NCBI RefSeq assembly: GCF_900088125.1
Contig: NZ_FLQT01000003.1
Location: 1,549,071 to 1,613,070, forward strand
Reading direction: 5' to 3'
DNA: 64,000 nucleotides
Source of the DNA: Peptoniphilus pacaensis
GTDB lineage: Bacteria > Bacillota > Clostridia > Tissierellales > Peptoniphilaceae
The number at the start of each line of letters is the position of its first letter. The stretch's first letter is position 1. This document shows, piece after piece, positions 8,746-16,855 of the stretch. Below the pieces are notes generated by a model, which had not been told where the DNA came from, did no database searches, and saw nothing but the letters and a program-made list of their open reading frames with translations. The translations under genes and the position numbers were made by a program.

Positions 8746-9390
8746 ATGCATATTACGGAACCTTTTATCGAAGACTATTTGGCGCAGCTTTTTCCCGAAA
8801 AAGTTGGCTATTTAGGCGAGCTGCGTGCCTTTGCCGAAGACGAAGGCATCCCCATCGTCGATCGGCAGGTAGAAAACTTTTTGCAATTTTTCTTGGCCCT
8901 TTTGGCGCCGAAAAAAATTTTGGAGCTGGGAACGGCCATCGGCTATTCCGCATCTATTATGGCAAAAGCCGTAGATGATGCGGAAATCACCACAGTGGAG
9001 CTGGATCCGGATCGCGCGATTAACGCCCGCACCCACTTTCAAAACCAGCATTTGGAAGAGAGGATTCACCTCGTCGTCGGCGACGCACGGGACTTCATTC
9101 AAAAAGACGAGGATTTTTACGATTTTATCTTTATCGACGCGGCCAAGGGGCAGTACGAGACTTTTCTCAAAGAAAGTCTGCGCCGATTGGCGCCCGGCGG
9201 CGTCATCGTCATGGACAATGTGCTGTTTCACGGCATGTTGGCGTCGAAAAAATTATATAAGCGCCGAAAAATTACCATCGTAAAAAGGCTGAAGCGCCTC
9301 TTGTACAAAGTGCTTCGTGCGGACAATTTATCGGCCACGGTCCTGCCCATAGGCGACGGACTTTTGCTAGTAAGGAGATTGGATGGATAG
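8746..9390 (+). CDS. trmR: O-methyltransferase, tRNA 5-hydroxyuridine methyltransferase type
   Basis: A 214-residue class I SAM-dependent O-methyltransferase (family 3): SAM-binding LELGTAIGYSAS, acidic motif VELD, metal/substrate motif FIFIDAAKGQY and GGVIVMDNVLFHG. Its position directly before a U32-family protein and udk copies the Bacillus yrrM-yrrN/O-udk cluster, where TrmR methylates 5-hydroxyuridine at the tRNA wobble position, so that role is inferred. The ATG at 8746 sits 4 bases after the rnj terminator and has no visible ribosome site, so it may be translated from read-through RNA or with weak initiation. Confidence 0.85.
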   Translation: MHITEPFIEDYLAQLFPEKVGYLGELRAFAEDEGIPIVDRQVENFLQFFLALLAPKKILELGTAIGYSASIMAKAVDDAEITTVELDPDRAINARTHFQNQHLEERIHLVVGDARDFIQKDEDFYDFIFIDAAKGQYETFLKESLRRLAPGGVIVMDNVLFHGMLASKKLYKRRKITIVKRLKRLLYKVLRADNLSATVLPIGDGLLLVRRLDG

Positions 9391-10606
9391 AGTAGAACTT
9401 TTGGCACCGGCCGGTGACTTGGAAAAATTAAAAACCGCCATCGACTATGGCGCCGATGCCGTGTATTTAGGCGGGGAAGCTTTTGGCCTGAGAAAGGCGT
9501 CGAAAAACTTTTCGATTGAAAAAATAAAAGAAGGCGTAGCTTACGCCCACGAACGGGGGAAGAAAGTCCACGTGACCTTAAATATCATTCCCCACGACAA
9601 GGACTTCGAGGGCCTGGAAGATTACGTCCGGGCTTTGGAAGATGCGGGAGTGGATGCGGTGATCGTCGCCGATCCCGGCATGTTTATGCGGGTGAAGAAG
9701 GCGTCATCCATTCCCATTCACATGAGCACCCAGGGCAGTTTGACCAATAGCGATACGGTGCGCTTTTGGCGGGATCTCGGCGCCGAGCGCGTGGTGCTCG
9801 CCCGGGAGCTTACCTTGGACGAGATAAGAGGCATTCACAAGGATGTGGACGATATCGAAATCGAAACCTTTATCCACGGCGCCATGTGCATGAGCTACAG
9901 CGGCCGCTGCCTCATGAGCAATTACATGACGGGGAGAGATGCCAATCAAGGGGACTGCGCCCAGCCCTGTCGCTACAAATACCATCTGGTGGAAGAGAAT
10001 CGCCCCGGGGAATATTTTCCCATCGACTCCACGGAGGAAGGAAGTTTTATTTTAAACTCTAAAGACCTGTGCATGATCGAGCACATGGACGAATTAATCG
10101 GCGCCGGCATTCGGTCTTTAAAAATCGAAGGACGGGTCAAGAGCGCCTACTACCTGGCCACGGTGATTCGCGCCTACCGCATGGCTATCGACGCCTACTA
10201 CGCCGATCCGGAGCACTTCGCTTACGACCCCCTATGGCTGGAGGAAATAAAAAAAGTGTCCCACCGGGATTTCACCACGGGCTTTTATTACTCCGAAGCC
10301 AAAGGGCCCGAGGGCATCAGCGACTCCATCACCTATATTAAAGATTACGACTTCGTCGGCGTGGTGCTGGATTACAATCCCGAAACGAAGCGGGCGACCA
10401 TCGAACAGCGCAACCGCCTCTTCGTCGGCGACGAGGTGGAAGTATTCGGTCCGGGAAAAGACTTTTTCAACTGGACCATCGAGGAAATGATCGACGAAGA
10501 GGGCCGGTCCATCGACGTGGCCAACAAGGCGCGGCAAATCTTTACGGCCCCCGTACCTCAAGCGGTAAGGGCGAAGGACATGATTCGAAAGAAGGTAGAG
10601 GGATGA
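9383..10606 (+). CDS. trhP: U32-family tRNA hydroxylation protein
   Basis: A 407-residue protein of the peptidase U32 family. Opening motif VELLAPAGDLEKLKTAIDYG and a four-cysteine region (CMSYSGRCLMSNY and GDCAQPCRYKY) match the family, whose cysteines bind an Fe-S cluster. In Bacillus and E. coli the TrhP homologues make 5-hydroxyuridine at tRNA position 34 from prephenate-dependent chemistry, providing the substrate for the methyltransferase encoded just upstream. The start overlaps trmR by 8 bases with AAGGAG upstream, and the end overlaps udk by 4, so the three genes are tightly coupled. Some relatives were called collagenases, which does not fit this context. Confidence 0.88.
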   Translation: MDRVELLAPAGDLEKLKTAIDYGADAVYLGGEAFGLRKASKNFSIEKIKEGVAYAHERGKKVHVTLNIIPHDKDFEGLEDYVRALEDAGVDAVIVADPGMFMRVKKASSIPIHMSTQGSLTNSDTVRFWRDLGAERVVLARELTLDEIRGIHKDVDDIEIETFIHGAMCMSYSGRCLMSNYMTGRDANQGDCAQPCRYKYHLVEENRPGEYFPIDSTEEGSFILNSKDLCMIEHMDELIGAGIRSLKIEGRVKSAYYLATVIRAYRMAIDAYYADPEHFAYDPLWLEEIKKVSHRDFTTGFYYSEAKGPEGISDSITYIKDYDFVGVVLDYNPETKRATIEQRNRLFVGDEVEVFGPGKDFFNWTIEEMIDEEGRSIDVANKARQIFTAPVPQAVRAKDMIRKKVEG

Positions 10607-11229
10607 CACCTATTTTAATCGGCATTTGCGGCGGTTCCGGAAGCGGCAAGAGCACCGTAACGGAGCGTCTTTTAGAAAACACCGGCGATGCGCGCTGCAC
10701 CGTGATTCGCCAAGACAATTACTACAAGGATCAAAGCCATTTATCCTTTGAGGAGCGGATCAAAACCAATTACGACCACCCCTTCGCCTTCGACAACGAC
10801 CTGTTCATCGAGCACCTAAAGGCATTGAAGGCGGGAGAAAGCGTGGACATGCCCGAGTACGATTTTTCCCTGCACAATCGCAAGCAAGATACGATTCACC
10901 TGGAGCCGAAGGAGATTATTTTAATCGAGGGGATTTTACTTTTCTCCGAGCCCAGGGTGCTGGATCTGTTGGACATGAAAATTTTCGTGGACACGGATAG
11001 CGACGTGCGCATTTTGCGCCGCATCAAGCGAGATATGAAAGAGCGGGGCCGGAGTTTGGATTCGGTCATCGATCAATACATGGCCACGGTGCGACCGGCC
11101 CATCTTCAATTCGTGGAGCCGTCGAAGCGCTACGCCGACATCATTCTTCCCGAAGGCGGGCACAACAAAGTAGCCATGGATTTAATTCAAACGAAATTGA
11201 ATCATATTCTGGCGGACATCGAGAAATAG
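10603..11229 (+). CDS. udk: Uridine kinase
   Basis: A 208-residue P-loop kinase that phosphorylates uridine and cytidine in pyrimidine salvage. The Walker A GGSGSGKSTVTERL is near residue 10, the substrate motif RQDNYYKDQSHL near 39 and the NYDHPFAFD motif near 59, all standard for Udk, and the length is typical. It overlaps trhP by an ATGA. A new promoter begins 2 bases after its stop. Confidence 0.95.
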   Translation: MTPILIGICGGSGSGKSTVTERLLENTGDARCTVIRQDNYYKDQSHLSFEERIKTNYDHPFAFDNDLFIEHLKALKAGESVDMPEYDFSLHNRKQDTIHLEPKEIILIEGILLFSEPRVLDLLDMKIFVDTDSDVRILRRIKRDMKERGRSLDSVIDQYMATVRPAHLQFVEPSKRYADIILPEGGHNKVAMDLIQTKLNHILADIEK

Positions 11230-11230
11230 C

Positions 11231-11259
11231 TTGACAGAGCCAATGGCATTTGATATACT
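11231..11259 (+). promoter_or_regulatory. Consensus sigma-A promoter of the infC operon
   Basis: Perfect TTGACA at 11231-11236, 17-bp spacer, TATACT at 11254-11259. It lies right behind the udk stop and drives a leader of roughly 115 nt before infC. Confidence 0.88.
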
Positions 11260-11265
11260 TGTCGA

Positions 11266-11380
11266 GCATGAAGAAGAAGTCCGCTTCTCACCTTACGACA
11301 ATGTTTTAAGGTTATGTTCCAGTTTTATGGGCGGGTCTTTGTGTGCCCGCTTTTTTTGTTGCCTATGGAGGTGTTTAGTC
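11266..11380 (+). ncRNA. infC-rpmI-rplT leader with attenuator (L20-leader type)
   Basis: The region between the promoter and infC holds a GC-rich hairpin, GCGGG at 11331-11335 with CCCGC at 11346-11350, followed by TTTTTTTG, i.e. an intrinsic terminator inside the leader. In Bacillus and many Firmicutes the same operon is controlled by ribosomal protein L20 binding the leader and favouring termination. The position and the terminator support the same here; the L20 binding site itself was not modelled. Confidence 0.65.
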
Positions 11381-11896
11381 ATTAAGGAAATTCAAATCAA
11401 TGGAGAAATCCGCGCAAAAGAAGTGCGCTTAATCGATCCGCAAGGAGAACAATTAGGTATTGTATCCATTGAAAAAGCAAGAGCTATTGCTGACGAATTT
11501 AAATTGGATCTCGTCAATATTTCGCCAAACGCAAAGCCGCCGGTCTGTCGCGTCCTCGACTACGGAAAATATCGTTACGATATGATGAAGAGGGAGAAGG
11601 AAGCGAAGAAGAAACAAAAGACCATTACGGTAAAAGAATTGCGTCTGACGCCGAAAATCGAGACCCACGATTTAAACACTAAGGCCAATAAAGCCAATGA
11701 TTTCTTAAAAGACGGCAACCGCTTAAAGGTTTCCGTTCGTTTCCGCGGCAGAGAAATGGGTCACACCGAAATCGGCCGGGAAGTCTTGGATGAATTTACG
11801 GAACTCGTCTCGGAGTATGGGGAAGTAGACAGGAAACCGAAGATGGAAGGCAGAAGCATGGTTATGTTTTTCCGCTCGAAGTCTGAGAACAAGTAG
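11381..11896 (+). CDS. infC: Translation initiation factor IF-3
   Basis: A 171-residue IF-3: N-domain (ATT AAG GAA start, then QINGEIRAKEVRLID), linker rich in Lys (KREKEAKKKQKT) and C-domain (RLKVSVRFRGREMGHTEIG). IF-3 prevents subunit joining and proofreads the start codon. No ATG, GTG or TTG stands at the right place: GGAGGTG at 11367-11373 is 7 bases before an ATT at 11381, so AUU is the start, as in other infC genes, where it makes IF-3 limit its own synthesis. A longer in-frame opening from a TTG at 11231 would start inside the promoter and is not real. Confidence 0.93.
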   Translation: MKEIQINGEIRAKEVRLIDPQGEQLGIVSIEKARAIADEFKLDLVNISPNAKPPVCRVLDYGKYRYDMMKREKEAKKKQKTITVKELRLTPKIETHDLNTKANKANDFLKDGNRLKVSVRFRGREMGHTEIGREVLDEFTELVSEYGEVDRKPKMEGRSMVMFFRSKSENK

Positions 11897-11906
11897 GAGG
11901 AATACT

Positions 11907-12098
11907 ATGGGTAAAATGAAAACGCACAGAGGTTCCGCAAAGCGTTTCAGAAGAACGGGAACCGGCAAAATTAGAAGATTCAAAGCCTATAAAGGTCACT
12001 TAACGGGCAAGAAAACGGCAAAGAGAACGCGCAACTTGCGCCAAGGATCACTGGTTTCCAAGGGCGATGCACGTCGCATCGACACCATGATTCCGTAA
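11907..12098 (+). CDS. rpmI: 50S ribosomal protein L35
   Basis: A 63-residue, very basic protein (MGKMKTHRGSAKRFRRTGTG; HLTGKKTAKRTRNLRQ), the standard L35 length and sequence. It lies 10 bp after infC with AGGAGG as ribosome site and 15 bp before rplT, the universal infC-rpmI-rplT order. Confidence 0.97.
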   Translation: MGKMKTHRGSAKRFRRTGTGKIRRFKAYKGHLTGKKTAKRTRNLRQGSLVSKGDARRIDTMIP

Positions 12099-12113
12099 TC
12101 GGGGAGGTAAGAC

Positions 12114-12464
12114 ATGGCTAGAGTAAAAAGAGGTATTAACGCAAAGCGTCGTCATAAAAAAGTATTAAAACAAGCAAAGGGCTATTTCGGAGCAAAATCG
12201 AAATTATATCGCGTAGCAAACCAAGCGGTTATGCGCTCCATGAGCTACTCCTTTGCCGGCAGAAAGCAAAGAAAAAGAGATTTCCGCAAGCTTTGGATCA
12301 CGAGAATCAACGCTGCCGCTCGCTTAAACGGCATGAGCTACAGCCGCTTCATCAGTGGATTGAAAAAGGCCGATGTGGATATTAACCGGAAGGTTCTTTC
12401 CGAATTGGCGATTCACGACCCGGATGCATTTGCACAACTCGTTCAAGTAGCTAAGGGAGAATAA
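12114..12464 (+). CDS. rplT: 50S ribosomal protein L20
   Basis: A 116-residue basic protein ([39 protein letters not shown]) of normal L20 length. Besides its role in 50S assembly, L20 is the likely autoregulator of this operon through the leader upstream of infC. A strong terminator follows 8 bp after the stop. Confidence 0.97.
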   Translation: MARVKRGINAKRRHKKVLKQAKGYFGAKSKLYRVANQAVMRSMSYSFAGRKQRKRDFRKLWITRINAAARLNGMSYSRFISGLKKADVDINRKVLSELAIHDPDAFAQLVQVAKGE

Positions 12465-12471
12465 GCGCTAC

Positions 12472-12504
12472 ACCCTATAGGGACACTCCCTATAGGGTTT
12501 TTTA
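12472..12504 (+). terminator. Strong intrinsic terminator of the infC operon
   Basis: ACCCTATAGGGA at 12472-12483 and TCCCTATAGGGT at 12487-12498 form a perfect 12-bp stem with a 3-base loop, followed by six T. Confidence 0.92.
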
Positions 12505-12517
12505 TTGACAGGAGAAA

Positions 12518-13870
12518 ATGGTGAGACTACCCAATCGTCTTCATAAAAAAATTTCCCATAACCCGCCCTTCGTGCTGGGTATTTCATTTTTGGTCTTAAT
12601 CGCCGTGGGGACGATATTGCTCATGTTGCCCCAGGCTTCGGCAGATCATCACTCCGCCGGCTTTGTGGATGCCTTGTTTACATCCACATCGGCCTCTTGC
12701 GTCACGGGCCTCATCGTCAGAAACACCGCCACGGGCTGGTCCGTATTCGGAAAATGCGTCATTATAAGCCTTATACAAATCGGCGGTTTGGGAACCATGA
12801 CCATGATTATGTGGATCTCAATTTTCACGGGTCAGCGCATATCCCTCACCAGTCGCCTTTATATTCGGGAGCAATTAAACGCCGACAGCCTGTCGGGCCT
12901 GGTGCGGCTCATAAAATTTGCCACTCTGTTGACCCTGGCCTTTGAGGGAGCGGGGGCCCTTATACTTGCGACTCACTTCGTGCCTCAATATGGCGTGAAG
13001 ACGGGCATCGCCTACTCCCTGTTTCATTCGGTCAGCGCCTTTTGTAATGCGGGTTTCGACTTATTCGGCGATTCCCTCGTGTCCTATCAGGGAGATTTTT
13101 TGGTCACTTTAACCATTGCCGCCCTGATTATATTAGGAGGTCTCGGCTTCGTCGTCTACGCCGATTTGTTGCGCTTCAGGAGTCATAAGCGGCTGAGCCC
13201 TCATACGAAATTGGTTTTCGTCACCACGGTGGCCCTGTTGATCACGGGGACGATTATGTTTTACGTCTTTGAGTACAACAACCCGCTGACACTGAAGCCA
13301 CTGCCTCAATCTGAAAAGATTCTGGCGTCATTTTTTCAATCGACGACGATGCGAACGGCGGGATTTAACTCCCTGGAAATGGGCGATATTACCGATCAAT
13401 CCGCCTTCGGAAGCTTGTTATACATGTTTATCGGCGGCTCGCCGGGCTCCACGGCAGGGGGTCTGAAGACCACCACCTTCGCCATCGTCCTGGCATCCAC
13501 CTGGGCAAGTCTTCGCGGTAGCGACGACACGGATCTGTTCCGGCGCCGCGTGGGAAAAGACACGGTGAGAAAGGCCTACTCCCTGTTCGTTATCGGGGTT
13601 TCTTTGGTCTTTGCCGTGTCCGCTACGGTGGTCATGTTTGAAGGCGGCCAATTAAAGTTTATGGACGTGCTCTTTGAAACCTTTTCCGCCTTCGGCACCG
13701 TAGGGGTTACTCGCGGCATCACCCAAATACTGACGAGTCCGTCGAAGTTGATTTTGTCATTTACTATGTACTTGGGACGCGTCGGCCCGACGACCTTTGC
13801 TATGGGGCTGTTACACCGGGAGCACAAACGCAAATTCCGCTATGCGGAAGGAAAATTTATCGTGGGATAG
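12518..13870 (+). CDS. ktrB: TrkH/KtrB family potassium uptake transmembrane subunit
   Basis: A 450-residue membrane protein of the Trk/Ktr/HKT cation transporter superfamily with about ten hydrophobic segments arranged as four pore repeats. Selectivity-filter-like segments are visible (TSTSASCVTGLIV; SVSAFCNAGFDLF; STTMRTAGFNSLE; ETFSAFGTVGVT). It passes K+ (with Na+ in Ktr systems) and is gated by the KtrA ring encoded 9 bp downstream. The ATG at 12518 follows CAGGAGA. No separate promoter was identified between the terminator and the start. Confidence 0.92.
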   Translation: MVRLPNRLHKKISHNPPFVLGISFLVLIAVGTILLMLPQASADHHSAGFVDALFTSTSASCVTGLIVRNTATGWSVFGKCVIISLIQIGGLGTMTMIMWISIFTGQRISLTSRLYIREQLNADSLSGLVRLIKFATLLTLAFEGAGALILATHFVPQYGVKTGIAYSLFHSVSAFCNAGFDLFGDSLVSYQGDFLVTLTIAALIILGGLGFVVYADLLRFRSHKRLSPHTKLVFVTTVALLITGTIMFYVFEYNNPLTLKPLPQSEKILASFFQSTTMRTAGFNSLEMGDITDQSAFGSLLYMFIGGSPGSTAGGLKTTTFAIVLASTWASLRGSDDTDLFRRRVGKDTVRKAYSLFVIGVSLVFAVSATVVMFEGGQLKFMDVLFETFSAFGTVGVTRGITQILTSPSKLILSFTMYLGRVGPTTFAMGLLHREHKRKFRYAEGKFIVG

Positions 13871-13879
13871 GAGAGAGCC

Positions 13880-14548
13880 ATGGTTAAAAGTTTTATCGTC
13901 TTCGGCCTCGGTCGATTGGGTTCGACGGTGGCAAAGACTTTGTTTAATATGCACAATGACGTTTTGGCGGTGGACTTGAATCCCGAGCGAGTGAAGGCGG
14001 TATCGGAAAATGTCACTACGGCCATTCAGGCGGATTTAATGGACGAAGACGTCTTTGAGGATTTGGGCCTGAGCAATTTCGACTGCGCCGTCATCGCCAT
14101 CGGCAGCAGCTTGGATTCCGCCATTATGGCCACCATCGCCTGCGTGGAAGCGGGCATTCCCCTCATCGTCGCCAAGGCGCCGACGAAGCGCTACGGCCAT
14201 ATTTTGCAGCGGCTGGGGGCGAACTCCATTATTTATCCGGAAATCGACATGGGGATGCGCCTGGCGAAGCAGCTGACCGACAATGGGATCACTGATTACT
14301 TCGAATTGTCCGACGATTACGGCATCGTCGAATACGAAGTCCCGGAAGAATGGGTAGGCAAGACTATTCGCGAGCTTCAACTCCGACGGAAATTTCACGT
14401 CAATGTCATCGCCATTCGGCGAGGGAAGGATTTATTGGTTCGCCACTTTGTCGATGAAATTTTACAGAAGAACGATATCATCATTTTCTTCGGAAGCGAC
14501 GACGATTTAAGAGAAATTCAAAACGAGCGTGCCGATGAAGATGATTGA
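13880..14548 (+). CDS. ktrA: KtrA/TrkA family potassium uptake regulatory subunit
   Basis: A 222-residue cytoplasmic RCK protein: N-terminal Rossmann domain (FIVFGLGRLGSTVAKTLF with a DLNPERV acid at the end of strand 2) and C-terminal RCK_C domain from about residue 140. It binds adenine nucleotides and cyclic-di-AMP in homologues and gates KtrB. Pairing with ktrB, 9 bp upstream, makes the assignment firm. Its 3' end overlaps the next gene. Confidence 0.92.
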   Translation: MVKSFIVFGLGRLGSTVAKTLFNMHNDVLAVDLNPERVKAVSENVTTAIQADLMDEDVFEDLGLSNFDCAVIAIGSSLDSAIMATIACVEAGIPLIVAKAPTKRYGHILQRLGANSIIYPEIDMGMRLAKQLTDNGITDYFELSDDYGIVEYEVPEEWVGKTIRELQLRRKFHVNVIAIRRGKDLLVRHFVDEILQKNDIIIFFGSDDDLREIQNERADEDD

Positions 14549-15296
14549 ATCCAAGGACAACAGTCGCTATAAATTTTGGAAAAAATTAAAAGACAAGAAA
14601 CAGCGAAAGGAATCGGGCCTGCTATTAGTGGAAGGCGTGGTGGTCATCGAAGAAGTCATGGCCGAAGGCTATGTGGAAGAGCTGATCGTAGACAAGGATA
14701 AGCTGGCAAGCTTTGATGAACATTTGCGAGAGGCGAAAGTGCCGGTGACGGTGCTGGAATCCTCCCTCTTTAAGCAATTGGCCGCCACTGAAACCAATCA
14801 GGGCATGATCGCCCTGTGCCGCAGCTTTTTAGTCGACGAAGGGGAGCTTCCCGAGAAAGGCCGCTTTCTCTATGCCGACGGCGTGCAGGATCCGGGAAAT
14901 TTAGGCGGCATGATTCGATCCGCCGAAGCCTTTCACTTCGACGGCGTCCTTATCGGCCCCGACACCGTCGATCCCACCAACGACAAGTGCATTCGCGCAT
15001 CCATGGCATCGGCCTTTCGCCTGCCCGTCGCTTACGTCGGCGACGAGGCGCTTTTAAAGCTGAAAGAGAACTGCCGCTTCGTCGCCCTGGACATTCGAGG
15101 CGAGGGAATGACCTTCGAAGGAGACAGCAAAAACATGGTCTTGCTGGTGGGCAATGAAGCGAGAGGCATACGGGGGTGCCTATTAGATGAGGTGGATGTG
15201 CGCCTTCGCATTCCCATGAAAAACACCATCGATTCGCTTAATGCCAACGTGGCCGCTTCCATCGCCATGTTTGTTATAGAAGGAGGAGGACAATGA
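14541..15296 (+). CDS. SpoU/TrmH family RNA 2'-O-methyltransferase
   Basis: A protein of about 251 residues with an N-terminal substrate-binding domain (MIESKDNSRYKFWKKLKD) and a C-terminal SPOUT knot (DGVQDPGNLGGMIRSAEAF; LLVGNEARGI; IPMKNTIDSLNANVAASI), the three SpoU motifs. It methylates a ribose in rRNA or tRNA; the exact nucleotide is not decidable. The start is uncertain: GTG 14529, ATG 14535 and ATG 14541 are in frame, all overlapping the end of ktrA. I chose 14541 because the family usually opens this way. Confidence 0.88.
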   Translation: MIESKDNSRYKFWKKLKDKKQRKESGLLLVEGVVVIEEVMAEGYVEELIVDKDKLASFDEHLREAKVPVTVLESSLFKQLAATETNQGMIALCRSFLVDEGELPEKGRFLYADGVQDPGNLGGMIRSAEAFHFDGVLIGPDTVDPTNDKCIRASMASAFRLPVAYVGDEALLKLKENCRFVALDIRGEGMTFEGDSKNMVLLVGNEARGIRGCLLDEVDVRLRIPMKNTIDSLNANVAASIAMFVIEGGGQ

Positions 15297-16609
15297 CTCA
15301 GATCGTACAACCGTCCACATTGCCGGGCTTTATGGAACTTTTGCCCCAAGACCAATTGGTCTTTAATCGGATGAAAGATATTATTCGCAAGAATTATGAA
15401 GAGAAGGGCTTTTTACCCATCGACACGCCGGTCTTGGAAAAAGAGGAAATTCTCTTGGCCAAAGGCGGCGGCGAAACGGAAAAGCAGGTCTACGCCTTTA
15501 AAAAAGGATCCACGGACATCGCCATGCGTTTCGACCTCACCGTGCCCTTGGCCCGTTACGTGGCTCAACACTACAGCGATTTAAGTTTTCCCTTTCGCCG
15601 CTACCACATCGGCAAGGTGTATCGTGGCGAGCGGGCGCAAAAGGGCCGCTTCCGCGAATTTTATCAATGCGATATCGACATTATCGGCAACGGCAAGCTC
15701 TCTCTCTTTAACGACGGCGAGATTCCTTCCGTCATTGCCAAAACCTTCCAAGACTTGGGCTTCGAGGCCTTTACCATCCATATGAACAACCGCCGCATCT
15801 TAAACGGCTTCTACCGCGCTCTGGGTATCAGCGATTCCCAAGAAGTGCTGCGTATCGTGGACAAGGTGGATAAAATCGGCGTGGATGCCATGAAGGAAGA
15901 GCTGTCGAAAATCGGCCTGGCGGATGATGCCGTAGAAAAAATCGCGGCATTTATCGACATTTCCGGCACCACCGACGAAGTCTTCGCCTCATTGGATGCC
16001 ATGGACGTGGATGACGAAGAATTTAAAACCGGCGTCAGCGAATTGAAAGAAGTCTTTGCCATCGCCCGCGCCCTGGGCGTGTCGGACAAGCACATGATCC
16101 CCGACATGAAAATCGCCCGCGGTCTGGATTACTACACGGGCACGGTTTACGAAACCATCTTAGACGACTACCCGGGCATCGGCTCCGTGTGCAGCGGCGG
16201 CCGCTACGACAATCTCGCCGGCCACTACACCAATCAAAAGCTGCCCGGCGTGGGCATTTCCATCGGCCTGTCCCGCCTGTACTATCAACTGAACGAAGCG
16301 GGGCTTTTAAAGAGCTACGACGACAAGGCGTCAGATTGCTTGATCATTCCCTTCGACGAAACGAAAGAAGAAGGGCTGCGCCTCTTAAGGACCTTGAGAG
16401 ATGCAGGCGTCCGCTGTATTTTCTACGGCGAGTCGGGAAAGATCGGCAAGAAATTCAAATACGCCGACCACTTAAACGTGGCCTATGCCATCGTCCTCGG
16501 TCAATCGGAAGTGGAAAGCCAAATGCCCAAGCTTCGCAATATGAAAACCGGGGAAGAGAAAGCCATGAGCGTGGAAGAAATTATCGAGCTTTTAAAGAAA
16601 GAAGCATAA
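15293..16609 (+). CDS. hisS: Histidyl-tRNA synthetase
   Basis: A 438-residue class II synthetase. Motifs include GFMELLPQDQLVFNRMKDII at the start, motif 2 (YRGERAQKGRFREFYQCDID), the histidine-binding ARGLDYYTGTVYE near residue 275 and the GGRYDNLAG and GVGISIGLSRL signatures, followed by the anticodon-binding domain. It overlaps the upstream methyltransferase gene by 4 bases, with AGGAGGAGG as ribosome site, so it is translated from the same transcript and has no T-box of its own. Confidence 0.96.
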   Translation: MTQIVQPSTLPGFMELLPQDQLVFNRMKDIIRKNYEEKGFLPIDTPVLEKEEILLAKGGGETEKQVYAFKKGSTDIAMRFDLTVPLARYVAQHYSDLSFPFRRYHIGKVYRGERAQKGRFREFYQCDIDIIGNGKLSLFNDGEIPSVIAKTFQDLGFEAFTIHMNNRRILNGFYRALGISDSQEVLRIVDKVDKIGVDAMKEELSKIGLADDAVEKIAAFIDISGTTDEVFASLDAMDVDDEEFKTGVSELKEVFAIARALGVSDKHMIPDMKIARGLDYYTGTVYETILDDYPGIGSVCSGGRYDNLAGHYTNQKLPGVGISIGLSRLYYQLNEAGLLKSYDDKASDCLIIPFDETKEEGLRLLRTLRDAGVRCIFYGESGKIGKKFKYADHLNVAYAIVLGQSEVESQMPKLRNMKTGEEKAMSVEEIIELLKKEA

Positions 16610-16622
16610 AATACAAATCGTC

Positions 16623-16651
16623 TTGCAAAAGAAACAGGAATCTGCTATACT
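16623..16651 (+). promoter_or_regulatory. Promoter of the thrS T-box transcript
   Basis: TTGCAA at 16623-16628, 17-bp spacer, TATACT at 16646-16651, just after the hisS stop. Confidence 0.75.
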
Positions 16652-16655
16652 TCTT

Positions 16656-16842
16656 AGCATGAATGAAGGGACGAGTACACAAACCCTTAGCGAAAGAGGA
16701 CGGTGAAAGCTCTTACTTTGTGGAAAACCAACCCCGACGTCTGCCTTAATCGGCAGCGCTTAACAGGCGTTACATGTTTTGAGAAGCAATGAAGGTGGAA
16801 CCACGGTACCGATCGTCCTTTTGGGGACGGTCGGTTTTTTTT
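16656..16842 (+). ncRNA. T-box riboswitch controlling thrS
   Basis: The leader carries the diagnostic T-box sequence GAAGGTGGAACCACGGTA at 16791-16808. It is followed by the terminator ACCGATCGTCC / TTTT / GGGGACGGTCGGT with a T run up to 16842. The T-box base-pairs with the uncharged tRNA acceptor end to form the antiterminator. In the Stem I part, ACC at 16727-16729 followed by A lies on the 3' side of an internal loop closed by CACAAA/TTTGTG, fitting a Thr specifier codon, which agrees with the downstream gene. The specifier assignment was done by eye and is less sure than the T-box itself. Confidence 0.9.
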
Positions 16843-16855
16843 AATGAGGTGAATG

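Noticed and set aside
11231-11380. N-terminal extension of IF-3 from a TTG at 11231
   Set aside because: The TTG is the -35 box of a consensus promoter and the extension would be read through the leader terminator; the ribosome site points to ATT 11381.
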